Below are positions 51,409-59,826 of a DNA stretch of 64,000 nt, piece by piece. The first letter of the stretch is position 1; each line of letters begins with the position of its first letter. The notes beneath the pieces are model-generated. The model searched no databases. It saw nothing but the letters and a program-made list of their open reading frames with translations, and was not told the DNA's origin. The stretch comes from Clostridia bacterium (GTDB lineage: Bacteria > Bacillota > Clostridia > Oscillospirales > CAG-272), in the NCBI GenBank assembly GCA_017456905.1, contig JAFTIL010000098.1, positions 1-64,000 on the forward strand, read 5' to 3'. The position numbers and the translations under genes were made by a program.

Positions 51409-52062
51409 ATGAACAAAGCATATATTCTGTTCGATCTGGATGGCACCCTGACCGATCCCGGCCTGGGCATCACCAATTCGGTGGCTCACGCGCTGGCCCA
51501 TTTCGGCATTACGGTAACCGACCGCACTCAGTTGTACCGCTTCATCGGCCCGCCGCTGATAGATTCCTTCATGGAATACTACGGCTTCACCGAGGAGCAG
51601 GCTGTCGAGGCTGTGAAGGTCTACCGCGAGTATTTCGCCGAACGAGGCTGGGCGGAGAACACCGTCTATGAGGGCATTGAGACCCTGCTGGTCGAGCTGA
51701 CCGCCGCGGGAAAGATCCTGCTGGTTGCCACCTCCAAGCCTCAGATCTTTGCTGAACGGATTTTGACCCATTTCGGGTTGGACAAATACTTCACCCACAT
51801 CTGCGGTGTAGCGTTGCAGGCCCCCCGCGGGTACAGCAAGGCCGACGTCATCCGCGAGGCTCTGGCCAAGGCGGGCGTGACCGATCTTTCCACCGCCGTG
51901 ATGGTAGGTGACCGCCACCACGATATTGACGGTGCCAAGGCCGTGGGACTGGATTCCATCGGCGTCCTGTACGGCTACGGCGACAGGGAAGAGCACGAAA
52001 AAGCGGGGGCGGATGTCATTGCCGAGAGCGTGGATGAACTGTATCGGCTATTGCTGTCATGA
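51409..52062 (+). CDS. HAD-family phosphatase
   Basis: 217 residues. Motif I F-D-L-D-G-T-L-T, motif II in A-T-S-K-P, motif IV G-D-R-H-H-D-I-D-G-A, with an alpha-helical cap. It is close to phosphoglycolate-phosphatase/Gph-type enzymes. ATG 51409 gives the usual N-terminus (M-N-K-A-Y-I-L-F-D-L-D) with AGAGAAG as a weak site. Its place between pyrF and pyrE suggests dephosphorylation of a nucleotide or related metabolite, but that is inference from position. Confidence 0.87.
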   Translation: MNKAYILFDLDGTLTDPGLGITNSVAHALAHFGITVTDRTQLYRFIGPPLIDSFMEYYGFTEEQAVEAVKVYREYFAERGWAENTVYEGIETLLVELTAAGKILLVATSKPQIFAERILTHFGLDKYFTHICGVALQAPRGYSKADVIREALAKAGVTDLSTAVMVGDRHHDIDGAKAVGLDSIGVLYGYGDREEHEKAGADVIAESVDELYRLLLS

Positions 52063-52068
52063 TCGAAT

Positions 52069-52222
52069 CCGTAGGGGAGGGGTTTCCCCTCCCGAAAAAC
52101 GACGAATGATCCCTCTACGGGAGGCGAAACGCCTCCCCTACAAAGATAAAAATCCCGTCCGTAGGGGCGAACTGTGTTCGCCCAAAGCCCAATTTTTTCG
52201 GGAGAACACAGTTCGCCCCTAC
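52069..52222. repeat. Palindromic repeats between HAD gene and pyrE (family A)
   Basis: CCGTAGGGGAGGGGTTTCCCCTCCC and GGGAGGCGAAACGCCTCCCCTAC hairpins, then a second pair CGTAGGGGCGAACTGTGTTCGCCC (52160-52183) and GAGAACACAGTTCGCCCCTAC (52201-52222). The last pair matches the ends of the copy after purE. Confidence 0.82.
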
Positions 52223-52257
52223 ATTCAATTGAAAAAATAATAAGGAGATAGATCAAA

Positions 52258-52914
52258 ATGGAAAACTACAAGAGAGAATTTATCGAGTTTTTGCAGTCCG
52301 CAGGCGTCTTGAAGTTCGGTGACTTCACCGCCAAGAGCGGCCGCAAGATCCCCTACTTCATCAACGCCGGCATGATCAAGACCGGTAGTGACATCGCCAC
52401 CCTCGGCGAGTTCTACGCCAAGGCTTACTTCGAGAAGCTGGGCGCAAAGCAGGCTGTGCTGTACGGCCCTGCCTACAAGGGCATTTCCCTGTCTGTGTCC
52501 GCTGCTGTGGCTCTGTCCAAGAACGGCCTGAACGTACCCTTCTTCTTCAACCGCAAAGAGGTCAAGGATCACGGCGAGGGCGGTACCTTCGTGGGCTACG
52601 TTCCCACCGCAGGTGAGGAGATCGTTATCATTGAGGACGTGATCACCGCCGGCACCGCTATCCGCGAGAGCATGGAGATCCTCTCCCACGTGGAGGGTAC
52701 CAAGGTGGCCGCTACCTTCATCATGGTTGACCGCAAGGAAAAGGGTCAGACCGAAAAGGGCGCCATGCAGGAGATCGAGGAGCAGTTCGGCTTCCCCGTG
52801 TACTCCATCGTTGATGTCTACGACATCATTGAGTACCTTGAGGAAGACCCTGCCAACGAAGAAAACGTCACCCGTATCAAGAACTATCTCGCCGTCTACG
52901 GCGCAAAGGCGTAA
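52258..52914 (+). CDS. pyrE: Orotate phosphoribosyltransferase
   Basis: 218 residues. PRPP loop V-I-I-E-D-V-I-T-A-G-T-A; the orotate-site segment F-x-x-K-S-G-R is F-T-A-K-S-G-R-K-I-P-Y. F-F-N-R-K-E-V-K-D-H-G-E-G-G is the flexible loop. The site AAGGAG precedes ATG 52258. Confidence 0.95.
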   Translation: MENYKREFIEFLQSAGVLKFGDFTAKSGRKIPYFINAGMIKTGSDIATLGEFYAKAYFEKLGAKQAVLYGPAYKGISLSVSAAVALSKNGLNVPFFFNRKEVKDHGEGGTFVGYVPTAGEEIVIIEDVITAGTAIRESMEILSHVEGTKVAATFIMVDRKEKGQTEKGAMQEIEEQFGFPVYSIVDVYDIIEYLEEDPANEENVTRIKNYLAVYGAKA

Positions 52915-52916
52915 AG

Positions 52917-52981
52917 AGCGCAAGGGGGAAACTTCTTGCAAGAAGTTTCCCCCTTGACCCCCTTCAAGAACCTTCAAAATG
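52917..52981. repeat. Hairpin repeat between pyrE and pyrB (family B half copy)
   Basis: A 36-bp perfect palindrome (52921-52956, centre TCTTGCAAGA) followed by ACCCCCTTCAAGAACCTTCAAAA. Confidence 0.85.
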
Positions 52982-53031
52982 ATATATTGAAAAGCAAAGC
53001 AGTATATCGTAGCTTTGAGAAAGGAAGTTTT

Positions 53032-54132
53032 ATGCCAAGAAGTCTCATCAGTATTCTGGAGCTGTCCATCCCCGAGCTGGATGATCTGATCGCCACCGCC
53101 AACGATATCATCGAGAACCCCACCAAATACGCCGAGGTCTGCAAGGGAAAGAAGCTGGCCACCCTGTTCTTCGAGCCCTCCACCCGCACCCGCCTTTCCT
53201 TTGAGGCGGCCATGCTGGAGCTGGGCGGCTCGGTGCTGGGCTTCTCCGAGGCCAACAGCTCCTCCGCCTCCAAGGGTGAGTCGGTAGCCGATACCGCCAA
53301 GGTCATCAGCTGCTACGCCGACATCATTGCCATGCGCCATCCCCGTGACGGCGCCCCTTTTGTGGCCGCCCAGAACGCCACCATCCCCGTCATCAACGCG
53401 GGCGACGGCGGTCACAACCACCCCACCCAGACCCTCACCGATCTCTTGACCATCTCCCGCGAGAAGGGAAGACTGGATCACCTTACCGTGGGTCTGTGCG
53501 GTGACCTCAAGTACGGCCGTACCGTCCACTCCCTCATTGAGGCTATGTCCCGCTACGAGGGCGTGCGCTTCGTCCTCATCTCCCCCGAGGAGCTGAAGGT
53601 GCCCGACTACATCAAGTACGAGGTCATGGACAAGCATGCCACTCCCTATACCGAGACCGCCGATCTGGAGGCCGCCCTTCCCGAGCTGGACATCCTCTAC
53701 ATGACCCGCATCCAGCGCGAACGCTTTGCCGATCCCTACGAGTACGAGCGGCTCAAGGACAGCTACATTCTCACCCCCGAGAAGCTGGAGTGTGCCAAAG
53801 CCGATATGGCCATCCTTCACCCTCTGCCTCGTGTCAACGAGATCAGCGTCAAGGTGGATGACGACCCCCGCGCCTGCTACTTCCGCCAAGCCCTCAATGG
53901 CAAATATATCCGCATGGCACTGATCTATAAGCTGTTGCAGGAGACGGATCAGCCCTCTCCCGCCAAGGTTCATCCTGCTGATCATCTGGTGAATACCATC
54001 ACCTGCCACAACCCCCGCTGTATCACGAATGTGGAGCAGGAGCTGGATCAGGTATTCTATCCCGTCAATCTGGAGCATGGTATCTACCGTTGCCTCTACT
54101 GCGAGGAAAAGGCCAAATATACCAAAGAATAA
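53032..54132 (+). CDS. pyrB: Aspartate carbamoyltransferase with fused PyrI-like zinc domain
   Basis: 366 residues. The catalytic part (1-305) has the carbamoyl-phosphate loop P-S-T-R-T-R, the H-P-T-Q motif and the H-P-L-P-R motif. The C-terminal 60 residues carry C325-x4-C330-x23-C354-x2-C357. This is exactly the spacing of the zinc site of E. coli PyrI (Cys109, 114, 138, 141). The N-terminal allosteric part of PyrI is absent. The zinc domain may stabilise the trimer or hold catalytic chains together. The ATG at 53032 follows AAAGGAAG; an in-frame start upstream lies in the repeat. Confidence 0.93.
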   Translation: MPRSLISILELSIPELDDLIATANDIIENPTKYAEVCKGKKLATLFFEPSTRTRLSFEAAMLELGGSVLGFSEANSSSASKGESVADTAKVISCYADIIAMRHPRDGAPFVAAQNATIPVINAGDGGHNHPTQTLTDLLTISREKGRLDHLTVGLCGDLKYGRTVHSLIEAMSRYEGVRFVLISPEELKVPDYIKYEVMDKHATPYTETADLEAALPELDILYMTRIQRERFADPYEYERLKDSYILTPEKLECAKADMAILHPLPRVNEISVKVDDDPRACYFRQALNGKYIRMALIYKLLQETDQPSPAKVHPADHLVNTITCHNPRCITNVEQELDQVFYPVNLEHGIYRCLYCEEKAKYTKE

Positions 54133-54217
54133 GTTCCTTTGAGGTGTCTCTCATGGCACCTCCCCCACCATATAAATAAAAAATATCATATAACAAATCG
54201 AAAAGGAGAAATACGAC

Positions 54218-55729
54218 ATGGCCAAGTTTATCAATGAGCCCTCCCATACCTTTAACGAATACCTGCTGATCCCCGGGTATTCCTCCGCCGAGTGCGTCCC
54301 CGCCAACGTTTCCCTGAAGACCCCTCTGGTCAAGTACAACAAGCGTGCAGGCGAGAAGCCTGCCATTGAAATGAACATCCCCATGGTCTCTGCCATCATG
54401 CAGTCTGTTTCGGGTGACCGTTTGGCCGTTGCCCTGGCCACCGAGGGTGGTGTGTCCTTCATTTATGGTTCTCAGACCATCGAAGACGAGGCCGCTATGG
54501 TGAGACGCGCCAAGTCCCACAAGGCAGGCTTTGTCAAGAGCGACTCCAACCTCTCCCCTGATATGACCATGGCTGACGTGGTGGCTCTCAAGGAAAAGAC
54601 AGGTCACAACACCATGGCCGTCACAGACGATGGCACGCCCGACGGCAAGCTGGTGGGTATCGTTACGGGCCGTGACTACCGTGTCAGCCGCATGGATCCC
54701 GCCACCAAGGTCTCAGAGTTTATGACGCCTCTTGAGAAGCTGATCACAGCTCCCGAAGGTACTACCTTGAAGGCCGCCAACGACATCATTTGGGATCACA
54801 AGCTGAATTCTCTGCCCATCGTTTCCGAGGACGGCAGACTGTGTTACTTCGTTTTCCGTAAGGACTACGACACCCATAAGCAAAATCCCAACGAGCTGCT
54901 GGACGCTTCTAAGCGTTACGTGGTTGGCGCGGGCATCAACACCCGTGACTATGCCGAGCGTGTACCCGCTCTGATCGAGGCCGGTGTAGACGTTTTGTGT
55001 ATCGACTCCTCCGAGGGCTTCTCTGAGTGGCAGAAGCGCACCATCACCTGGATCCGCGAGAAGTACGGCGACACCGTCAAGGTGGGCGCAGGAAACGTGG
55101 TAGATGCCGCAGGCTTCCGCTTCCTGGCCGATTGCGGCGCAGACTTCATCAAGGTGGGTATCGGCGGCGGCTCCATCTGCATCACCCGTGAGACCAAGGG
55201 CATCGGCCGCGGTCAGGCCACCGCGCTGATCGACGTGTGCCAGGAGCGTGACCGCTACTATGAGGAGACCGGCATCTACATCCCCGTCTGCTCCGACGGC
55301 GGTATCGTCTACGATCACCACATCACCCTGTCCCTGGCCATGGGTGCCGACTTCGTCATGCTGGGCCGTTACTTCGCCCGCTTCGACGAATCCCCCTCCA
55401 ACAAGGTCTCCATCGGCGGTACCTACTACAAGGAGTACTGGGGTGAGGGCTCTGCCCGTGCCCGCAACTGGCAGAGATACGACCTGGGCGGCGACAAGAA
55501 GCTGTCCTTCGAGGAGGGCGTGGATTCTTACGTTCCCTACGCAGGCAGCCTGAAGGACAACGTGGCCATGTCTCTGGCCAAGGTCAAGTCCACCATGTGC
55601 AACTGCGGTGCCCTGACCATTCCCGAGCTGCAGGAGAAGGCCGTGCTGACTCTGGTCTCCGCTACCTCCATCGTGGAGGGCGGCGCGCACGACGTCATTC
55701 AGAAGGAAAAGAGCAACGCTGTGAAGTGA
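54218..55729 (+). CDS. guaB: IMP dehydrogenase
   Basis: 503 residues, barrel enzyme converting IMP to XMP with NAD. An early segment [12 protein letters not shown] precedes a CBS-domain pair inserted at about 95-215 ([20 protein letters not shown]). The catalytic Cys loop is [11 protein letters not shown], rather than the common G-P-G-S-I-C-T-T-R, and the S-D-G-G-I motif follows. This variant may behave differently from standard GuaB, and GMP reductase is a more distant alternative. It follows pyrB by 85 bases with AAAAGGAG before ATG 54218, tying guanine synthesis to the cluster. Confidence 0.88.
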   Translation: MAKFINEPSHTFNEYLLIPGYSSAECVPANVSLKTPLVKYNKRAGEKPAIEMNIPMVSAIMQSVSGDRLAVALATEGGVSFIYGSQTIEDEAAMVRRAKSHKAGFVKSDSNLSPDMTMADVVALKEKTGHNTMAVTDDGTPDGKLVGIVTGRDYRVSRMDPATKVSEFMTPLEKLITAPEGTTLKAANDIIWDHKLNSLPIVSEDGRLCYFVFRKDYDTHKQNPNELLDASKRYVVGAGINTRDYAERVPALIEAGVDVLCIDSSEGFSEWQKRTITWIREKYGDTVKVGAGNVVDAAGFRFLADCGADFIKVGIGGGSICITRETKGIGRGQATALIDVCQERDRYYEETGIYIPVCSDGGIVYDHHITLSLAMGADFVMLGRYFARFDESPSNKVSIGGTYYKEYWGEGSARARNWQRYDLGGDKKLSFEEGVDSYVPYAGSLKDNVAMSLAKVKSTMCNCGALTIPELQEKAVLTLVSATSIVEGGAHDVIQKEKSNAVK

Positions 55730-55737
55730 TTTGGATT

Positions 55738-55803
55738 TTTGTGGGGAAAACTTGTTGAAAGAAGTTTTCCCCACGCCCCTTTCAAGAACTTTTAACAAGG
55801 ATA
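55738..55803. repeat. Hairpin repeat after guaB (family B half copy)
   Basis: TGGGGAAAACTTGTTG-AAAGAAGTTTTCCCCA (55741-55772), then CGCCCCTTTCAAGAACTTTTAACAA. Confidence 0.75.
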
Positions 55804-55817
55804 TGTATATGCAAAGA

Positions 55818-55856
55818 ACCGCGCTGTCCCGTTGGGGATGGCGCGGTCATTTTTAT
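55818..55856 (+). terminator. Terminator of the pyrimidine/guaB cluster
   Basis: ACCGCGC (55818-55824) with TGTCCC pairs with GGGGATG and GCGCGGT (55841-55847), then CATTTTTAT. It lies against the stop codon of the converging acetyltransferase gene. Confidence 0.85.
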
Positions 55857-56446
55857 TTCTTCAATATCTCCAATGCCTCATCCATGACCTCATGAACCAT
55901 CCTGGGATGAGGCGGATCATCCTCATATTCCCCAATCTGCTTCTCCAACCAAGTCAGATCGTACCACCGCCCGAACTTACATCCCGCGTGATGGAACGTC
56001 CCCACGGGGACAAATCCCATCCGCAGATGAAAGGCAAGGCTGGCGTTCGTCAGGTAGGGATCCTCATGCTCCACCGTAGCCACGGCGGCGGTCATAGTGC
56101 GGATACCCATGATTTGGAGAATGGCCTCCAGCTTTTCGTAAAGGGCTTTACCGATCCCCATGCCCTTGCAGTCCTCGCGGATGTAGATGGCGGCCTCCAC
56201 CGACCAGTCAAAGGCGGGGCGGCTACCCAACGGACAGGCATAGGCGTAGCCTACGGGCGTGCCGTTCAGCTCTGCTACCAGGTAGGGGTATTTCGCCGAA
56301 TAGGTTTCGATGCGGCGGGCGAACTCGGCCACCGAGGGGATCTCGTACTCGTAGGTGATGGCGGTGTTCAGGATGTAGGGGGCGTAGATGGCCACCAGAG
56401 CCTCGGCATCGGTGGTGGTGGCCAAGCGAATGATCAGATCAGTCAT
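55853..56446 (-). CDS. GNAT-family N-acetyltransferase (phosphinothricin acetyltransferase-like)
   Basis: 197 residues. Acetyl-CoA loop in Y-I-R-E-D-C-K-G-M-G-I-G-K-A-L-Y; the N-terminal I-R-L-A-T-T-T-D-A-E-A-L, Y-E-Y-E-I-P-S, and N-x-A-S-L-A-F-H-x-x-M-G-F and W-Y-D-L-T-W-L patterns place it near PAT/YncA-type enzymes. Its ATG overlaps the stop of the FliB-like gene by four bases, so it is the last gene of a three-gene coupled operon. The real substrate is unknown. Confidence 0.88.
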   Translation of the reverse strand: MTDLIIRLATTTDAEALVAIYAPYILNTAITYEYEIPSVAEFARRIETYSAKYPYLVAELNGTPVGYAYACPLGSRPAFDWSVEAAIYIREDCKGMGIGKALYEKLEAILQIMGIRTMTAAVATVEHEDPYLTNASLAFHLRMGFVPVGTFHHAGCKFGRWYDLTWLEKQIGEYEDDPPHPRMVHEVMDEALEILKK

Positions 56447-57375
56447 GACTGTACCTCCCCAAACAAGGTATTGAAAAAACTCTCTTTGATAGCCTCGGTA
56501 TTCTCCTCCGAATACTCCAGCTCCTCCGACACCATCCGCGCTACCTCGATCAGTCCCGTCAGATCATTGACCCCTTCGGTTTGAGCCACCGATGCGATCA
56601 ACCGCTCGCAGAACAGCGCAAAGCCCACAGCCGCACGGAACTCATATTCGTCCCACGCTGCCGCGGTATGCCTGTAGATAAAATACGCCAATGCCCGCTC
56701 AAGATAAGCCTCCAAACTCTCTGGTGTTGAAAGATCAGAGGAATACCTCGCAAACAAGGCTCTGTGAGAATCATCCAGATATTCCAATGAATCCAGCAGC
56801 TTCCGCCACTCGGCATCTGTCTTGACCGAAAGGGAAACGCCGTATGTATCAGCGATCAGCCGCAATCTTTGTGTATAGGGCAGGGAATTATCGGACAGGA
56901 TATCGTAGATCTTTTCTCGATGAACACGGGCGTCAAAGTCGATCTCATCAACTTCACCATCAGCCTCGCCGATCTCCACGACTTCGCTGTAACCATCCGA
57001 GGACAAAATCAGCCGGCAAGCCTCCTCGCAGGCCATGCCCAAGCCAACCTCTTTGCCGTCATTTGTATCGTTATAAAAGCGGGGATGCTCACGGCAAATG
57101 TGACAGAGATACCCCTCGCCCAACTCGGTGATGATTTTGCACAGCCCTGACTCGTCCAAATGAGGACACCGATCCCCTTCGCACAGTTTGAAGTGGGGCG
57201 TGTCCTCTCGGTCAATGCTGTCTCGGATGGCTTGGCCGTAGGGTTCGGTGATGGTATCGTAGGCCCGCATGGTGCCATCATCCACGTCGATCTCCCAGCC
57301 GATACAGCAGGAGTGGCGGCATTTGTCCGCGATGCAGGTGAAGTTTTGGTAATAGGTAGGGGCATATAGCTTCAT
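56443..57375 (-). CDS. FliB-like (flagellin lysine N-methylase family) Cys-rich protein
   Basis: 310 residues. The N-terminal third is a cysteine cluster: C14-x4-C19-x3-C23-C24, then C65-x4-C70, C79, C91-x2-C94 and C115-x3-C119. The opening F-T-C-I-A-D-K-C-R-H-S-C-C-I-G-W-E-I matches the FliB/YkgJ-type zinc- or iron-binding group. The rest is helical. FliB methylates flagellin lysines in Salmonella, but no flagellar gene is in view, so another target is possible. It overlaps both neighbours by four bases. Confidence 0.75.
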   Translation of the reverse strand: MKLYAPTYYQNFTCIADKCRHSCCIGWEIDVDDGTMRAYDTITEPYGQAIRDSIDREDTPHFKLCEGDRCPHLDESGLCKIITELGEGYLCHICREHPRFYNDTNDGKEVGLGMACEEACRLILSSDGYSEVVEIGEADGEVDEIDFDARVHREKIYDILSDNSLPYTQRLRLIADTYGVSLSVKTDAEWRKLLDSLEYLDDSHRALFARYSSDLSTPESLEAYLERALAYFIYRHTAAAWDEYEFRAAVGFALFCERLIASVAQTEGVNDLTGLIEVARMVSEELEYSEENTEAIKESFFNTLFGEVQS

Positions 57376-57737
57376 GGCTCGTGTATGGTAACCTCCCCTT
57401 GAAGTTCTTTTCTCAGATCAAGGGCTGAACTGTCTGCCCTGTAGATTTCATATTCAAATACTTGTCCGTTTCGTTCATAAAGATTGAAAACCGTGGGTAT
57501 GCCTTCACGCTTGACTTGTAGATGCATGACGGTTTTCATGCCGTGATAGCCTTCAGGCATATCTGCGGGGCGAAATTCCATGATCCAATAGTATGGCGTT
57601 ACGTCACGGATGATATCCTCAGCCTTGAGGGTATTCAGTAGTGCCACAGCTGACTCTTTTTTTTCAAAATCGTATTGGAGGATAAATGAAAGCAACGCTT
57701 TTTCCTGTTCGGTGAAATGGGGATTTGTCAGTTGCAC
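57372..57737 (-). CDS. Unrecognised 121-residue protein, first gene of the FliB/GNAT operon
   Basis: 121 residues, alpha/beta composition, no membrane segment. N-terminal helices (F-T-E-Q-E-K-A-L-L-S-F-I-L-Q-Y-D) are followed by strands (Y-Y-W-I-M-E-F, F-N-L-Y-E-R-N-G-Q-V-F-E-Y-E-I-Y). Start is GTG at 57735-57737, nine bases after AAAGGAG. It overlaps the FliB-like gene by four bases (ATGA), so the three proteins are made together. I do not recognise a family. Confidence 0.7.
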   Translation of the reverse strand: MQLTNPHFTEQEKALLSFILQYDFEKKESAVALLNTLKAEDIIRDVTPYYWIMEFRPADMPEGYHGMKTVMHLQVKREGIPTVFNLYERNGQVFEYEIYRADSSALDLRKELQGEVTIHEP

Positions 57738-57772
57738 CGTATATGTCTCCTTTCGGTTATTATGCTGATATC

Positions 57773-57801
57773 ATTATATTACAGATACGCTTATTTGTCA
57801 A
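57773..57801 (-). promoter_or_regulatory. Promoter of the three-gene FliB/GNAT operon
   Basis: Minus strand TTGACA (57796-57801), 17 bases, TATAAT (57773-57778). Confidence 0.85.
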
Positions 57802-57818
57802 GGGAGAAGGAAGGGAGA

Positions 57819-57991
57819 TAAATTGTTGTTTATGGGGGTACGCTTGGAGGAACCTTCTTGCAAGAAGGTTCCTCCAAACCACCTCCAAGAACCTTTAAAA
57901 AATATTTATTATTAAAGATTTTTGAAGGGGTTTCAGGGGAAACTTTTTGCAAAAAGTTTCCCTTGGCCGTACTCCCATAAACAATCATTTA
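57819..57991. repeat. Full-length double-hairpin element (family B, second complete copy)
   Basis: 173 bp. The left end TAAATTGTTGTTTA is identical to that of the 37643 copy; the right end TAAACAATCATTTA differs by two bases from a perfect inverse. The first inner palindrome is 34 bp and perfect, centred on CTTGCAAG (about 57845-57878). The second is centred on TTTTTGCAAAAA (about 57935-57965). Parts are in the opposite order to the 37643 copy. It fills most of the 404-base gap before nusB. Confidence 0.88.
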
Positions 57992-58040
57992 TGGCTCAAT
58001 GAAAAAACTGAATATATTCAATTTTTATTCATTAAACAGG

Positions 58041-58069
58041 TTGACTTTTCACTCAAAATCAAGTATAAT
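58041..58069 (+). promoter_or_regulatory. Promoter of the nusB cluster
   Basis: TTGACT (58041-58046), 17 bases, TATAAT (58064-58069). A second TTGACA...TATAAA (58095-58123) exists, but its start point would remove the ribosome binding site. Confidence 0.75.
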
Positions 58070-58141
58070 AATATAATGTAGTCTTATACCCTCATTGACA
58101 AAAGATTTTTGAATCCATATAAAGAAAGGATGCCTCACTCC

Positions 58142-58681
58142 ATGAACGAAGACAAGAAAATGGCCCGCAGAAAAGCCCGCGAGGCCGTGTTTGAGCTGCT
58201 CTATGAAACCGAATATCAACCTGATACAGCCCCCGAGGCGATCTTTGCTCTGTCCTGTGACAACCGTGATATCGACGAGACCGATAAATATATCCGCCGT
58301 ACGTATTTCGGCGTAAAGGAGCAACAGGCGCGCCTGGATATCCTTATCAGCCGTCATGCCAAGGGCTGGAAGACCAACCGACTCTCCCGTATGACACGCA
58401 CCATTCTCCGTTTGGGTACTTACGAGATGGCCTATGGCAATCTCCCGGCCCCTGTGGCTATCAACGAGTCTGTGGAACTGTCCAAGAAATTTGACGACCC
58501 TACCCGTGAGCCCGGCAGAACTCCTGCCTACGTGTTCATCAACGGCGTGCTCAACGCCATCAAGAATGACTTGGCCGAGAACGGTATTCCCATGCTCCCC
58601 GTCGTCGAAGAGACCGCTCCCACCGAGGTTGTTGAAACTGTCGAAACAGCCGAGCCTACTGTAGAAGAAAACAATGACTGA
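58142..58681 (+). CDS. nusB: Transcription antitermination protein NusB
   Basis: 179 residues, all-helical RNA-binding factor for rRNA antitermination (boxA). A-R-R-K-A-R-E-A-V-F-E-L-L-Y-E is the typical N-terminus; L-R-L-G-T-Y-E-M, V-A-I-N-E-S-V-E-L-S-K-K-F and A-Y-V-F-I-N-G-V-L-N are conserved. A Val/Glu/Thr-rich tail of about 30 residues is extra. ATG 58142 is preferred (AAAGAAAGGA upstream, about 11 bases); ATG 58109 or 58130 are alternatives. It overlaps the next gene by eight bases. Confidence 0.93.
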   Translation: MNEDKKMARRKAREAVFELLYETEYQPDTAPEAIFALSCDNRDIDETDKYIRRTYFGVKEQQARLDILISRHAKGWKTNRLSRMTRTILRLGTYEMAYGNLPAPVAINESVELSKKFDDPTREPGRTPAYVFINGVLNAIKNDLAENGIPMLPVVEETAPTEVVETVETAEPTVEENND

Positions 58682-59672
58682 TATGTCCGCCCGCTGCTTC
58701 GTGGGCTTTGATACCAGCAATTATACGACTTCGGCGGCGGTGACCGTCATCGACAAGACAGGACGCCCCCAAGTGGTCGCCAATATCAAGATCCCGCTGC
58801 CTGTCAGCGAGGGAGCGAGGGGACTGCGCCAAAGCGACGCGGTCTTTGCCCACGTCAAAAATCTGCCCGAGGCGATATCGCAAGTGCGTCGGGTGATTGC
58901 CGACCAAGGCTTGACCGTGGCCGCCGTAGGCTATTCCGCTACGCCGCGAGACGCCGAGGGCTCTTATATGCCCTGCTTTTTGTCGGGACGTGTGGCGGCT
59001 GAAGCCTTTTCGACAGGTGCCGATGTGCCGATCTGCGCCTTTTCTCACCAAAGCGGGCACATCATGGCCGCCTTGTATTCTTCGGGCGCGCTTTTTGAAG
59101 AAGGCTTTATGGAGAAACCCTTCCTGGCCTTTCACGTGTCGGGCGGAACCACAGAGGTTGTGGTGGCTACGCCCTGCGACGGCGGCTTTGCCGTAGACCT
59201 CGTCGGCTACGGCGCTGATCTCCACGCGGGACAGGTCATTGACCGTGCAGGCGTGATGATGGGGCTTTCCTTCCCTTGTGGCAAGGAAATGGAGACGCTG
59301 GCGACTGAATATATGAAAAATGGACCCATCAAGGGGCTTAAGATCTGCGTGCAGGACGGCATCTGCCACCTGTCGGGACTGGAAAATCAAGCCGCTGATC
59401 TGTGGCGAAAAACCGCCGATACAGGTCACGTCAGCGCCTACGTCTTGTCCTTTATTGGCAAGACCCTGCGCCGTATGACCGACCAGATCCAAGAAAAACT
59501 AGACATCCCTCTGCCCGTAGTCTACGGCGGCGGCGTTATGAGTAATAAACTCATTCGTCCTATGCTGACGAACAAAGCAAATTGGAAATGCTACTTTGCC
59601 GAGCCCGCGTTTTCGGCAGATAATGCCGCCGGGACGTCTATTTTGTGCGCTAAATCATATTTAAATTCATAA
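58674..59672 (+). CDS. Kae1/TsaD-like paralogue (O-sialoglycoprotein endopeptidase family)
   Basis: 332 residues of the ASKHA fold. Starts F-V-G-F-D-T-S-N-Y-T-T-S; the metal motif is H125-Q-S-G-H129; V-S-G-G-T-T-E follows, and the late V-Y-G-G-G-V-M-S-N is the nucleotide motif. It resembles TsaD (tRNA t6A synthesis), but the gene place between nusB and xseA is that of a Firmicutes paralogue, with the true TsaD expected elsewhere. ATG 58674 overlaps nusB; ATG 58683 is possible. Confidence 0.85.
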   Translation: MTDMSARCFVGFDTSNYTTSAAVTVIDKTGRPQVVANIKIPLPVSEGARGLRQSDAVFAHVKNLPEAISQVRRVIADQGLTVAAVGYSATPRDAEGSYMPCFLSGRVAAEAFSTGADVPICAFSHQSGHIMAALYSSGALFEEGFMEKPFLAFHVSGGTTEVVVATPCDGGFAVDLVGYGADLHAGQVIDRAGVMMGLSFPCGKEMETLATEYMKNGPIKGLKICVQDGICHLSGLENQAADLWRKTADTGHVSAYVLSFIGKTLRRMTDQIQEKLDIPLPVVYGGGVMSNKLIRPMLTNKANWKCYFAEPAFSADNAAGTSILCAKSYLNS

Positions 59673-59744
59673 AACAAATGGGGAAGGATCCCTATGGGGG
59701 GAAAGATGTACGTTCTGCTGTTCTCTTACCTCTCCAAAATGATT

Positions 59745-59812
59745 TCCGATTTAAAAGTTTTTGAAGGGTCAAGGGAAACTTTTTGAAAAAAGTTTCCCTT
59801 GCATCCTCATAG
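59745..59812. repeat. Hairpin repeat before xseA (family B half copy)
   Basis: AAAAGTTTTTGAAGGGT, then the 32-bp palindrome CAAGGGAAACTTTTTG-AAAAAAGTTTCCCTTG (59770-59801). Confidence 0.82.
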
Positions 59813-59826
59813 AAGGGAGGGTTTCT

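Noticed and set aside
8141..59812. CRISPR array
   Set aside because: Repeats are palindromic, widely scattered single units in different intergenic gaps, without regular spacers or cas genes.
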